Both the position numbers and the translations under genes were made by a program. Positions 27,020-33,863 of a DNA stretch of 64,000 bases are shown here, in pieces. Every line of letters begins with the position of its first letter. Positions within the stretch are counted from its first letter, which is position 1. The notes beneath the pieces were generated by a model. The model ran no database searches and was not told where the DNA came from. It saw only the letters and a program-made list of their open reading frames with translations. This DNA is from Flavobacteriaceae bacterium (GTDB lineage: Bacteria > Bacteroidota > Bacteroidia > Flavobacteriales > Flavobacteriaceae): NCBI GenBank assembly GCA_947483075.1, contig CANKLE010000006.1:101616-165615 (forward strand), written 5' to 3'.

Positions 27020-27181
27020 ATGGAAGAATTAATTATTATTAAAAATCAAGAATTAGAAGTGTGTTTTTCTCCGGAGGACTGGGATATGGATTCAAGAATT
27101 GAATTGGAAAGATTAGAGGAGAGTGTATTTGAGTTAGAATATTTGTTGATTAAAATTAATTCTAATTTTTTTAAAGAGTAA
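27020..27181 (+). CDS. Small acidic protein (53 aa)
   Basis: ATG at 27020 to TAA at 27179-27181, following the previous gene by 36 bases in the same direction. The sequence includes C-F-S-P-E-D-W-D-M-D-S-R-I-E and an L-E-R-L-E-E-S-V-F-E-L-E-Y-L-L helix. Acidic and mostly helical. Family unknown. Its direction and spacing make it a likely third member of the small-gene cluster. Confidence 0.45.
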   Translation: MEELIIIKNQELEVCFSPEDWDMDSRIELERLEESVFELEYLLIKINSNFFKE

Positions 27182-27253
27182 TCTTGTTTTGTAATTTGTA
27201 TTGGAATAATAGATGTGATATTATTTTTCACCTCATCACACATCTTAATAACT

Positions 27254-27359
27254 GTCTCAAAATAATTACCGTCTCAAAAAAATATCGAAAACAGGCGCCG
27301 ACTTATTGGTTTCCCGCTGTAAGTTAGCCTTAAAGAAATCCAAAGGATATAATTGAGAC
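27254..27359. promoter_or_regulatory. GTCTCAA motif cluster, candidate recombination/operator site
   Basis: GTCTCAA at 27254-27260 and 27271-27277, and its reverse complement TTGAGAC at 27353-27359, immediately before the small serine recombinase start (27363). A fourth copy is at 28021-28027 just after that gene ends. Repeated short sites around a resolvase gene are typical of res sites or resolvase operators. Confidence 0.5.
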
Positions 27360-27362
27360 ATT

Positions 27363-28007
27363 ATGACAAGAGCCGTAATCTATTCTCGGGTCAGTTCAGA
27401 AGGTAATCGCCAGGACACCGAAAGACAAACAAATGAACTTATTGAATATGCCAACAAAATGGGGTATGAACTTGTTGGGGTTTATGAAGAAAAAGTCAGC
27501 GGGTTTAAGAAGAATGAAGACCGACCAATATTTTCAAAAATGTTGGATGAGATAGAAAAAGGAACTATTGATAAAGTATTGGTGTGGGAGTTGAGTAGAA
27601 TTGGTCGTTCGGTTATACAATCACTTCAAAATATTCAACTCCTAACCGATAAAAAAGTATCCATCTATATCAAAAACTTCAACTTGGAGACATTAAATGA
27701 TGATAAGACGCCCAATTCATTATCAATGTTTATGGTTCAGATATTATTTAGTGTAGCCAATATGGAAGCACAGCTAACCAAAAGCAGAATGACTTCCGGT
27801 TATCAAAATCATATCAAGAATGGTGGAAAGGTGGGGAGAAAGGTTGGGTCAATTGAAACAGAGGAAGAGACAATACAAAAGCATTCAGAAATCGTTAAGT
27901 TGTTAAAGAAGAAATTGACGATAAGACAAATATCCGGACTAACAAACAAATCCACCAATACCGTCTTGAAGGTGAAATCAACGGCTCGCAAACTTCAGAT
28001 GATATGA
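27363..28007 (+). CDS. Small serine recombinase (resolvase/invertase family)
   Basis: The 214-aa protein has the catalytic N-terminal domain first (Y-S-R-V-S with nucleophile S11, then R-Q-T-N-E-L, E-L-S-R-I-G-R-S with the conserved arginines, and N-M-E-A-Q-L before the E helix) and a C-terminal HTH (L-T-I-R-Q-I-S-G-L-T-N-K-S-T-N-T-V). This is the layout of Tn3/Gin-type resolvases and invertases, not of IS607 TnpA. It could resolve multimers of the excised circle or invert a segment. GTCTCAA motifs flank it. The stop overlaps the next ATG by four bases (28004-28007). Confidence 0.92.
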   Translation: MTRAVIYSRVSSEGNRQDTERQTNELIEYANKMGYELVGVYEEKVSGFKKNEDRPIFSKMLDEIEKGTIDKVLVWELSRIGRSVIQSLQNIQLLTDKKVSIYIKNFNLETLNDDKTPNSLSMFMVQILFSVANMEAQLTKSRMTSGYQNHIKNGGKVGRKVGSIETEEETIQKHSEIVKLLKKKLTIRQISGLTNKSTNTVLKVKSTARKLQMI

Positions 28008-28318
28008 GTGTTGTCTCTTTGTCTCAATCAAAAGTATATCAACTAATAAACAAAATCCTGAATACACTGGTAAGAAGAGAGTTTGGCAAACACTATACAG
28101 TTAGGTTAAACTCGTTATGCTTCCTATCAAATAGGTCTAATGCGACTAACCCACCAACTTGTACCGAGATTGTTTTGATTAAATCCAAAAAACAAATTGA
28201 TTTTAATGAACTTCTGTTGATTCAAAAATTCTTAACTTTCAACATAAATTCAGCCCAGTTGTGTATTGACTCAAATTGGTTTATTGAGGTTGATTACATT
28301 AAGTTGGTTATTATTTAA
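28004..28318 (+). CDS. Hypothetical protein coupled to the small recombinase (104 aa)
   Basis: Not recognised. It overlaps the recombinase by ATGA, so it is probably translationally coupled. The sequence has mixed alpha/beta character with K-V-Y-Q-L-I-N-K-I-L-N-T-L and a late hydrophobic end (F-I-E-V-D-Y-I-K-L-V-I-I). A recombination accessory factor is possible on context alone. Confidence 0.55.
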   Translation: MSVVSLSQSKVYQLINKILNTLVRREFGKHYTVRLNSLCFLSNRSNATNPPTCTEIVLIKSKKQIDFNELLLIQKFLTFNINSAQLCIDSNWFIEVDYIKLVII

Positions 28319-28456
28319 CTTAAGTTATAATCGGCAAGTTCATTCATCTAATCCATTTGAAATCAAATAATTTGCTATCAATTTTGATTAAAATCTCTAA
28401 CTGCAAGGTGGTTGCATTAAAATGAATTATAATTGTATCTGTTAATCTATGTTTGT

Positions 28457-29941
28457 ATGAAAAAATTTTATTTCTCTCTGATTTTATTGCTATTATTTTC
28501 CGCATCAAATGCTCAAAACAAAAATATTAATAAAAAAATCTCAAATCCAAAAATTACTAATGATGGAATTTTTGCAAATATTGAAACCACAAAAGGTAGA
28601 ATAATTATTAAATTAGAGTATAAAAAAGCTCCTCTTACTGTTGCTAATTTTATTGCTCTAGCTGAAGGAACAAATTCATACGTGCATAATAAGTATAAAG
28701 GGTTGCGTTTTTATGATGGTTTGAAATTTCCTATTGTAATATTAGATTTCCTTATCAAATCCGGAGACCCTGATGGAAATGGTAAAGGTGGACCTGGATA
28801 TGTTTTTGTAGATGAAATTAATGATTCTAAATTTAACCGACCTGGAGTAGTCGCAATGAATAGCGACGGTCCAAACACCAATGGTTCTCAATTTTTTATA
28901 ACACGTAAAGAAGCGTTTTGGTTAAACGGCAAAAACACGATTTTTGGTTATGTTATATCAGGTCAAAATGTGGTCAACACTATTACACCAAATGATATAA
29001 TAAATAAAGTTAAAATCAATAGAATTGGAAATGAAGCTTTGAAGTTTTCCTCATTAGATATTATAAATAATAACTACAATAAAAATAACATCGTAATAAA
29101 GAAAATAGAAAATAATGTTTCTGAAAAGAAAGAAGAGACAAATTCAAACAATATATCAGGAGATTATATTTGTTTAAGTGGAAATTGTGAAAATGGTTAT
29201 GGAGAAAAAAGTTATGATGGACATATTTACAAAGGAAATTTTAAAAATGGTAAAAGAGATGGATATGGAGAATTTTATTGGACTTTCGGGGATGTTTATA
29301 AAGGAAATTGGAAAAATCACGATTTTGATGGGTATGGTATAAGAACTTATGGTATTGGGCGTGGAAATATGTCAGGTCTTATTGAAGAAGGCATTTATAA
29401 AAATGGAATCTTTGTTGAAGATTATTCAAAAAGACAGATTGTTAGTTCTCAAACAAACAAAGTTAATTCAAAGAAGTCTAATAATTCAACTCAAAAAAAA
29501 TACACAACTCCACCATTGCATTTATCTACTAAAGAATTAGGAGAATGGTTTGATTCGGAAGAAGGGCAAAAATATTTACAGCAATCAGGAATGTTAAATG
29601 CAGTTCAAAATGAGTTGTTTAACCAAGCATTAAGTGGTTCTTCCTCAAGTAATTCATCATCAAATAATAAAACAAATATTAAAGGAGGAGCTCGCTCTTG
29701 TACTTATTGTAGTAAGCAAGTTACAAAACCGTCACTTAAAAATAATCCGAGATGTCAAACCGAATACACAAAAACAACCAATCCGGGTTATATACTTTGT
29801 ACAAATTGTCAAGGATATGGTTATAAAATAACAACAGGTATCCGATGTGATTGTATTGATGGTATAGGTTGGTGTTATGATAAAGAATGCGAAATGAGTT
29901 CCTGTGATAATGGGTGGGTAAAATGCTCACATTGTAATTGA
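28457..29941 (+). CDS. Secreted cyclophilin - MORN repeat - zinc-ribbon fusion protein
   Basis: Start chosen at the ATG at 28457, where the signal peptide M-K-K-F-Y-F-S-L-I-L-L-L-L-F-S-A-S-N-A begins (an upstream in-frame start at 28433 adds eight residues); 494 aa. Residues ~30-185 are a cyclophilin-type peptidyl-prolyl isomerase (F-I-K-S-G-D-P-D-G-N-G, N-G-S-Q-F-F-I-T, F-G-Y-V). About 225-300 are MORN repeats (G-D-V-Y-K-G-N-W, G-H-I-Y-K-G-N-F). The last ~85 aa hold at least five C-x-x-C or C-x-C pairs, including L-C-T-N-C-Q-G-Y-G-Y like a DnaJ zinc centre. Exported PPIase with a substrate-binding zinc module is a reasonable reading. Unusual cargo for a restriction element. Confidence 0.82.
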   Translation: MKKFYFSLILLLLFSASNAQNKNINKKISNPKITNDGIFANIETTKGRIIIKLEYKKAPLTVANFIALAEGTNSYVHNKYKGLRFYDGLKFPIVILDFLIKSGDPDGNGKGGPGYVFVDEINDSKFNRPGVVAMNSDGPNTNGSQFFITRKEAFWLNGKNTIFGYVISGQNVVNTITPNDIINKVKINRIGNEALKFSSLDIINNNYNKNNIVIKKIENNVSEKKEETNSNNISGDYICLSGNCENGYGEKSYDGHIYKGNFKNGKRDGYGEFYWTFGDVYKGNWKNHDFDGYGIRTYGIGRGNMSGLIEEGIYKNGIFVEDYSKRQIVSSQTNKVNSKKSNNSTQKKYTTPPLHLSTKELGEWFDSEEGQKYLQQSGMLNAVQNELFNQALSGSSSSNSSSNNKTNIKGGARSCTYCSKQVTKPSLKNNPRCQTEYTKTTNPGYILCTNCQGYGYKITTGIRCDCIDGIGWCYDKECEMSSCDNGWVKCSHCN

Positions 29942-29994
29942 AAAGGATAAATTAGGTAATAAATTTATATAACAATAAACATTAAAATTATTTA

Positions 29995-30023
29995 AACCAC
30001 AGACATCAATCTGTGGTTTTTTT
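29995..30023. terminator. Bidirectional terminator between convergent genes
   Basis: AACCACAGA-CATCAA-TCTGTGGTT stem followed by T7. It ends the cyclophilin fusion on the plus strand and lies just after the stop of the minus-strand gene at 30029. Confidence 0.85.
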
Positions 30024-30028
30024 ATGAC

Positions 30029-30484
30029 TTAATTTTTTATGTAATCGGGTTTGTTCCGTTTATTATTCCCAAACGACACAATATTTTGTTGATAGGTATA
30101 ATAATGGTCTTCGGTGATTTTCTCCATTTCGTTTATATCCCTATACCTAATTTTGATAGATACATATGGGCATATTTTTTTCACTCTTGATTTGAACTCT
30201 AATTCATTAATTTTTAGTTCGGTACTCAAGATGAAATTAAAGGATAAGTCATTTGCGGTTATTACAGGAAGATATATACCGGATGGCTTTATCAAATTCC
30301 ACCACGACCTGTTGGATGGGTTGCCTGTCAAGGTTGCCTTTGAGTTTGATAATCTATGGTATAGGTGATTAATTTTATTCAACCTTCGGAAGTAAGCGGT
30401 ATTATCAAATACAATTGATATTATGTACCAGTGCTTATTATCTTGAATGGTTTTTAGGAATGACTTTATATGATGTTGTGCCAT
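30029..30484 (-). CDS. Hypothetical protein (151 aa)
   Basis: Not recognised. It begins M-A-Q-H-H-I-K-S-F-L-K-T-I-Q-D-N-K-H-W-Y-I-I-S-I and is basic and aromatic-rich, with no TM or signal. W-W-N-L-I-K-P-S-G-I-Y-L-P and a C-terminal Y-Y-T-Y-Q-Q-N-I are the most distinctive parts. It lies in a run of three unknown genes in the middle of the element, together with those at 30620 and 31516, where replication or mobilisation functions would be expected. Confidence 0.6.
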   Translation of the reverse strand: MAQHHIKSFLKTIQDNKHWYIISIVFDNTAYFRRLNKINHLYHRLSNSKATLTGNPSNRSWWNLIKPSGIYLPVITANDLSFNFILSTELKINELEFKSRVKKICPYVSIKIRYRDINEMEKITEDHYYTYQQNIVSFGNNKRNKPDYIKN

Positions 30485-30590
30485 TTATGTTAGTTATGAT
30501 GGTGTTTATCTAAAGGGGATTGTGTTTTGAGTGGAATTATCCCCAATTTAAATGGATTGCTAAATTTTAGTAGTGGTTAATCCCAGAGAG

Positions 30591-30612
30591 AATGGGGCAT
30601 TTAAGCCCCATT
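30591..30612. terminator. Hairpin after the 203-aa gene
   Basis: AATGGGGC-ATTTAA-GCCCCATT, 8-bp perfect stem directly past the stop of the gene at 30620-31231. Its minus-strand T-run is weak, so it may be a processing or stability hairpin rather than a full terminator. Confidence 0.5.
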
Positions 30613-30619
30613 AAATACA

Positions 30620-31231
30620 TTAAAAAGGTAATTCAACTGCTTGTTTTGCAAGTAAATGTTGAGTGAATGGAAGGACATTATCATCAGAGTCAAATAAAAC
30701 TTCTTCCATCGGTAGAAAAGGTATTTGCTTTAATTCAAGTGTATTAACATACTTCTCAAGGTCTTTGATTCTTTTAGCAGTAAATTGTTTGGTGTTTGAA
30801 TAGTGAATCATACAGTGCTCAACCATGTCTTCAACATCAAAAACCTCTGTTCCTTTGTCTTCTGATACTTGGTAGAAATGAATGTGTAGATTGGGGAATT
30901 TACTCTTGTTTGGATAATTTATTTCAGCTTTAACAAATGTTTGCTTCCCAATAAGTTTGGATTTATTCTCCTGAACTATTTTAAGAATACCATCAATCCG
31001 AAAGTAATTCATAATCGTCGGTTTATCAATTGGGTTTATGGTAATTATCCAATGGATTAGTCGGGTGGGGAAAGTTATATTGCTATTCTTGATTTTTATT
31101 TCTTCCAATCCTTTAAAGAATTCCAAACAATTTTTCCTTTCTTCCGGATAATCACAGCTTAACTCAATATAGACCAAACCTTCATTGTCTGTTTTACATT
31201 TTAATCCTAATAGGGGCTCTAATTTTATCAT
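30620..31231 (-). CDS. Hypothetical protein (203 aa)
   Basis: Not recognised. Mixed alpha/beta soluble protein with L-I-H-W-I-I-T-I-N-P-I-D-K-P, a P-N-L-H-I-H-F-Y-Q-V stretch and a long helix E-D-M-V-E-H-C-M-I-H-Y-S. The H-x-H and the scattered acidic residues recall nucleotidyl-transfer or relaxase-type H-x-H sites, but the surrounding sequence does not match a family I can name. Preceded by a strongly structured 284-base gap. Confidence 0.6.
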   Translation of the reverse strand: MIKLEPLLGLKCKTDNEGLVYIELSCDYPEERKNCLEFFKGLEEIKIKNSNITFPTRLIHWIITINPIDKPTIMNYFRIDGILKIVQENKSKLIGKQTFVKAEINYPNKSKFPNLHIHFYQVSEDKGTEVFDVEDMVEHCMIHYSNTKQFTAKRIKDLEKYVNTLELKQIPFLPMEEVLFDSDDNVLPFTQHLLAKQAVELPF

Positions 31232-31326
31232 ACTAATACTATTTTACTATAAGTATTTTGCTAATCCTTAAAAGTCAGTTTTGAGCTAAATTTTTTATAA
31301 AAATTTTTAAACGGGGTATGGGTTGT

Positions 31327-31432
31327 TTGGGGGACAATCCCCCTTTTAGTGGTTTATGAGGGGGGGGGAGTGGTAAGGAAAAATACCGCCAGGGAGCCCC
31401 TCCGGTAGTAGATATGCCTGTAGGGAGGGGCT
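31327..31432. other. Cluster of GC-rich hairpins in AT-rich DNA
   Basis: GGGGG-ACAAT-CCCCC followed by TTTT (31329-31347), a run of nine G (31360-31368), and a 9-bp perfect stem AGCCCCTCC (31395-31403) / GGAGGGGCT (31424-31432) with a 20-base loop. The density of stable hairpins stands out in this AT-rich element and could be an origin of transfer or replication, a small RNA, or a leader for the gene at 31516. Confidence 0.55.
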
Positions 31433-31515
31433 TATAAATAATCTTCACAAAAAAATATCATTAAAAACTTGCACAGAATTTATATTGTCCATAACATTGC
31501 AAAATAATATCATAC

Positions 31516-31995
31516 ATGAAGCCAATAAAAACAAATAAAGGTCGCACAATAACTTTTGATTATTCCAAATCATTTACCGGAGTCCAACGCTCTGAATTGA
31601 AATTGTTTGCGGAGGTAATCAGCCATGATTTTAAGGAATTAATTTCTTCGCATCAAGAGTTTGTTGATTTATATGAATTTTGGAAAGCTAAAATTGACGA
31701 GATTTTATATAGAAGCAATATCATTTATACATTATCAGTGGTCAAAAACAGAGAATCCTCACCAACCATACTGGCTAAAGTTAAATGGAAGTATAAATTA
31801 AACGGGAAGTTGTCTAAAACAAATTACACGAGCATTCATATATCTTCGGTGAATAAATATTTCAAGGATAGAGAGAGTGTGGATTTAAAAGATGCAACAC
31901 TAATTATTGATGCTGAAAACAAAATATGGGAATATATAAGTCGTGTATCTCCTATTGAATTGATGAAAATTACGGGGGAATTATATACCCTGTAA
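31516..31995 (+). CDS. Hypothetical protein (159 aa)
   Basis: Not recognised. Basic N-terminus (M-K-P-I-K-T-N-K-G-R-T-I-T-F-D-Y), a predicted helical middle (E-L-K-L-F-A-E-V-I-S-H-D-F-K-E-L), then K-V-K-W-K-Y-K-L-N-G-K, with no signal or TM. It follows the hairpin cluster and precedes the ParB-methyltransferase in the same direction, so a DNA-binding or regulatory role is possible. Confidence 0.6.
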   Translation: MKPIKTNKGRTITFDYSKSFTGVQRSELKLFAEVISHDFKELISSHQEFVDLYEFWKAKIDEILYRSNIIYTLSVVKNRESSPTILAKVKWKYKLNGKLSKTNYTSIHISSVNKYFKDRESVDLKDATLIIDAENKIWEYISRVSPIELMKITGELYTL

Positions 31996-32015
31996 TTTTT
32001 TTTTCACTAAAAAAC

Positions 32016-32035
32016 ATATGATTTTATAATCATAT
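32016..32035. promoter_or_regulatory. Perfect 8-bp inverted repeat upstream of the ParB-methyltransferase
   Basis: ATATGATT-TTAT-AATCATAT, a hairpin or operator. The following 140-base leader (32036-32173) has a TTCTTTGAC motif at 32042-32050 and small complementary stretches such as GGAC...GTCC and CGAGC near 32066-32095. It is unusually long and less AT-rich than its surroundings. Confidence 0.45.
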
Positions 32036-32173
32036 ACAAAGTTCTTTGACATTTCGGAAATAATGTGGACGAGCTGGTGTCCTTAAAACGAGCCGTAATA
32101 CAAACTGCGTTATCAAACACGATTAAGACCTATCGTTAAAGGTTCATTTTTTAAAAATTAAAATCTGAACATT

Positions 32174-33628
32174 ATGAAAACTCAATCAACAACAAATGTG
32201 GAGCAAGTAAATCCACACAGTATAATTAGAAATACTGAATTAAGTAATCTTTATGTTATTCCAAGTAATTATGAGATGCTTAAAGACAATATTTCTACAG
32301 TGGGTATTATTACTCCACTATTAGTCAATTCCTCAACGAACATTATTGTATCCGGCAATCTACGACATATGATTGCACTTGAATTAGGTCTCCCTTTAGT
32401 GCCTGTGTTCTTTATTCATTTAACCAACGATTTGAGATTGGTATCACTTTCATCAAATATCCACAGAGTAAAATCCACGTTGGATAAATACAAAGAGATG
32501 AAGTTATACAAAACACTATTTCCTATCAAAAAGGGACAGAGAACCGATTTGAATCAGGAACTAAAGGTGCTTAAAGAAGAAAGAGATACGGTGCTTTTAT
32601 CAATACCAAAAGACACCCAAAATAAACTGAATTCAATTGGTTTAATGTGTAACGAAATGTATCCGGATGACCCAACGAGAATGGAAAAGTATTTTAAAGA
32701 AATTGATAAAGAGAAATCAACTTTAAATAAGGTTTATAAGAAGGTTAAAAACCTTTACACAAAAAGTAAATGTATGTCTGTTGTTTCAAGAGGTGATTAC
32801 AAGGAAGGTTGTGTAACCATATTTAATAAGTCCTCTGAAATTCTGGAAGAATTGGAGAATGAATCAGTAAACGTAAGTATTTCTTCACCTCCTTATTGGG
32901 CTATGAAGTTGTATCAATTGGATTCTAATCAATTGGGTCAGGAACGCTCCGTTGAGGAGTATATTGATAATCTAAAAAAACACTACACGGAGGTTTATAG
33001 AGTATTAAAAAATGACGGAAGTTTATTTGTCAATATTAACGATTGCTGTAAAGGTGGTGAATACCAATTAGTTCCTCAACGCTTTGTTTTAATGATGAAA
33101 TCAATAGGTTTTATTCTAAACGATGAGTTTCAATGGTTAAAGCAGAATCCGAGACCAACAGGTGGAAAAAGAAGTGTAAGAAGACATGAACCTATATTTC
33201 ATTTTGTTAAATCAAAGGACTTCTATTACAACGAAGAGTGGTTAAAAGGTAGTTTAGATGAGTCAAATTCCTTTACGATTGGCACAACCAAAGAATGTCC
33301 AAAGCTTACATCTTCATTAGATTTTTATGGAGGTGTATTGAAAACAGGGGTTGCTTCAACAAGAGAGCTAAAGGCAGAATGTGCAAAAAATGGAGTGGCG
33401 TTAGACCATCAAGCGACATTTCCATTAGATGTGCCAATGATTTGCCTTTTAATGACTTCAAGACCTAATGACTTGATTTTGGATAGCTTCAACGGTACCT
33501 CAGTTACCGGTTCTGCTGTTATGATGTTGGGTGAGGGAAGATGCTTTGTAGGTTACGAACCATCACCAGAGTATATGGTTGCCTCTAAATTAAGATTGGC
33601 AGAGTATGAGTTAAGTAATGTAGCATAA
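32174..33628 (+). CDS. ParB-domain DNA methyltransferase (beta-class)
   Basis: The 484 aa combine an N-terminal ParB/Srx-like domain (N-P-H-S-I-I-R-N, G-I-I-T-P-L-L-V, S-G-N-L-R-H-M-I-A-L) with a C-terminal N4-cytosine/N6-adenine methyltransferase. Catalytic motif IV S238-P-P-Y-W comes before the SAM motif D437-S-F-N-G-T-S-V-T-G, the beta-class order. The middle (about 110-215) is charged and helical. No cognate nuclease is adjacent, so it is an orphan methylase. It starts a three-gene set with the 71-aa gene (17-base gap) and the recombinase (2-base gap), so it may protect the element from host restriction or mark its ends. Confidence 0.85.
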   Translation: MKTQSTTNVEQVNPHSIIRNTELSNLYVIPSNYEMLKDNISTVGIITPLLVNSSTNIIVSGNLRHMIALELGLPLVPVFFIHLTNDLRLVSLSSNIHRVKSTLDKYKEMKLYKTLFPIKKGQRTDLNQELKVLKEERDTVLLSIPKDTQNKLNSIGLMCNEMYPDDPTRMEKYFKEIDKEKSTLNKVYKKVKNLYTKSKCMSVVSRGDYKEGCVTIFNKSSEILEELENESVNVSISSPPYWAMKLYQLDSNQLGQERSVEEYIDNLKKHYTEVYRVLKNDGSLFVNINDCCKGGEYQLVPQRFVLMMKSIGFILNDEFQWLKQNPRPTGGKRSVRRHEPIFHFVKSKDFYYNEEWLKGSLDESNSFTIGTTKECPKLTSSLDFYGGVLKTGVASTRELKAECAKNGVALDHQATFPLDVPMICLLMTSRPNDLILDSFNGTSVTGSAVMMLGEGRCFVGYEPSPEYMVASKLRLAEYELSNVA

Positions 33629-33645
33629 CCATAAAACAGACAATT

Positions 33646-33861
33646 ATGATATCAAATACAGAACTTAAAAGGCAATTGAAAAAAGACGGGTTGAATTTGG
33701 ATGATAATCAACTGAATTCAATCCGAACCTTTTTGGTACAGATGGCAACTATTGAGTACAATCAATATAGAGAACAAAAAAGCAAAGTTCAAAATTGCCA
33801 ATCAAGCAACATTATTGAACTTAGCCATAATACAGAAGTACTTAACCTTAATGTAGCTTAA
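33646..33861 (+). CDS. Small helical protein before the recombinase; candidate directionality factor
   Basis: The 71 aa begin M-I-S-N-T-E-L-K-R-Q-L-K-K-D-G and contain a helix T-F-L-V-Q-M-A-T-I-E-Y-N-Q-Y-R. No known domain is recognised. It ends two bases before the large serine recombinase, so it is made with it. Small proteins encoded beside serine integrases are often recombination directionality factors; here this is inference from position and size. Its last codons and stop (A-A-T-G-T-A-G-C-T-T-A-A) resemble those of the methyltransferase (A-A-T-G-T-A-G-C-A-T-A-A). Confidence 0.55.
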   Translation: MISNTELKRQLKKDGLNLDDNQLNSIRTFLVQMATIEYNQYREQKSKVQNCQSSNIIELSHNTEVLNLNVA

Positions 33862-33863
33862 CT

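Noticed and set aside
27363..28007. Small recombinase as an hsdS shuffling enzyme
   Set aside because: No inverted partial hsdS genes or repeats were found at hsdS, and the recombinase is almost 5 kb away.
27363..28318. IS607-type insertion sequence
   Set aside because: IS607 TnpA has its HTH before the catalytic domain and is followed by TnpB; here the catalytic domain is first and no TnpB is present.
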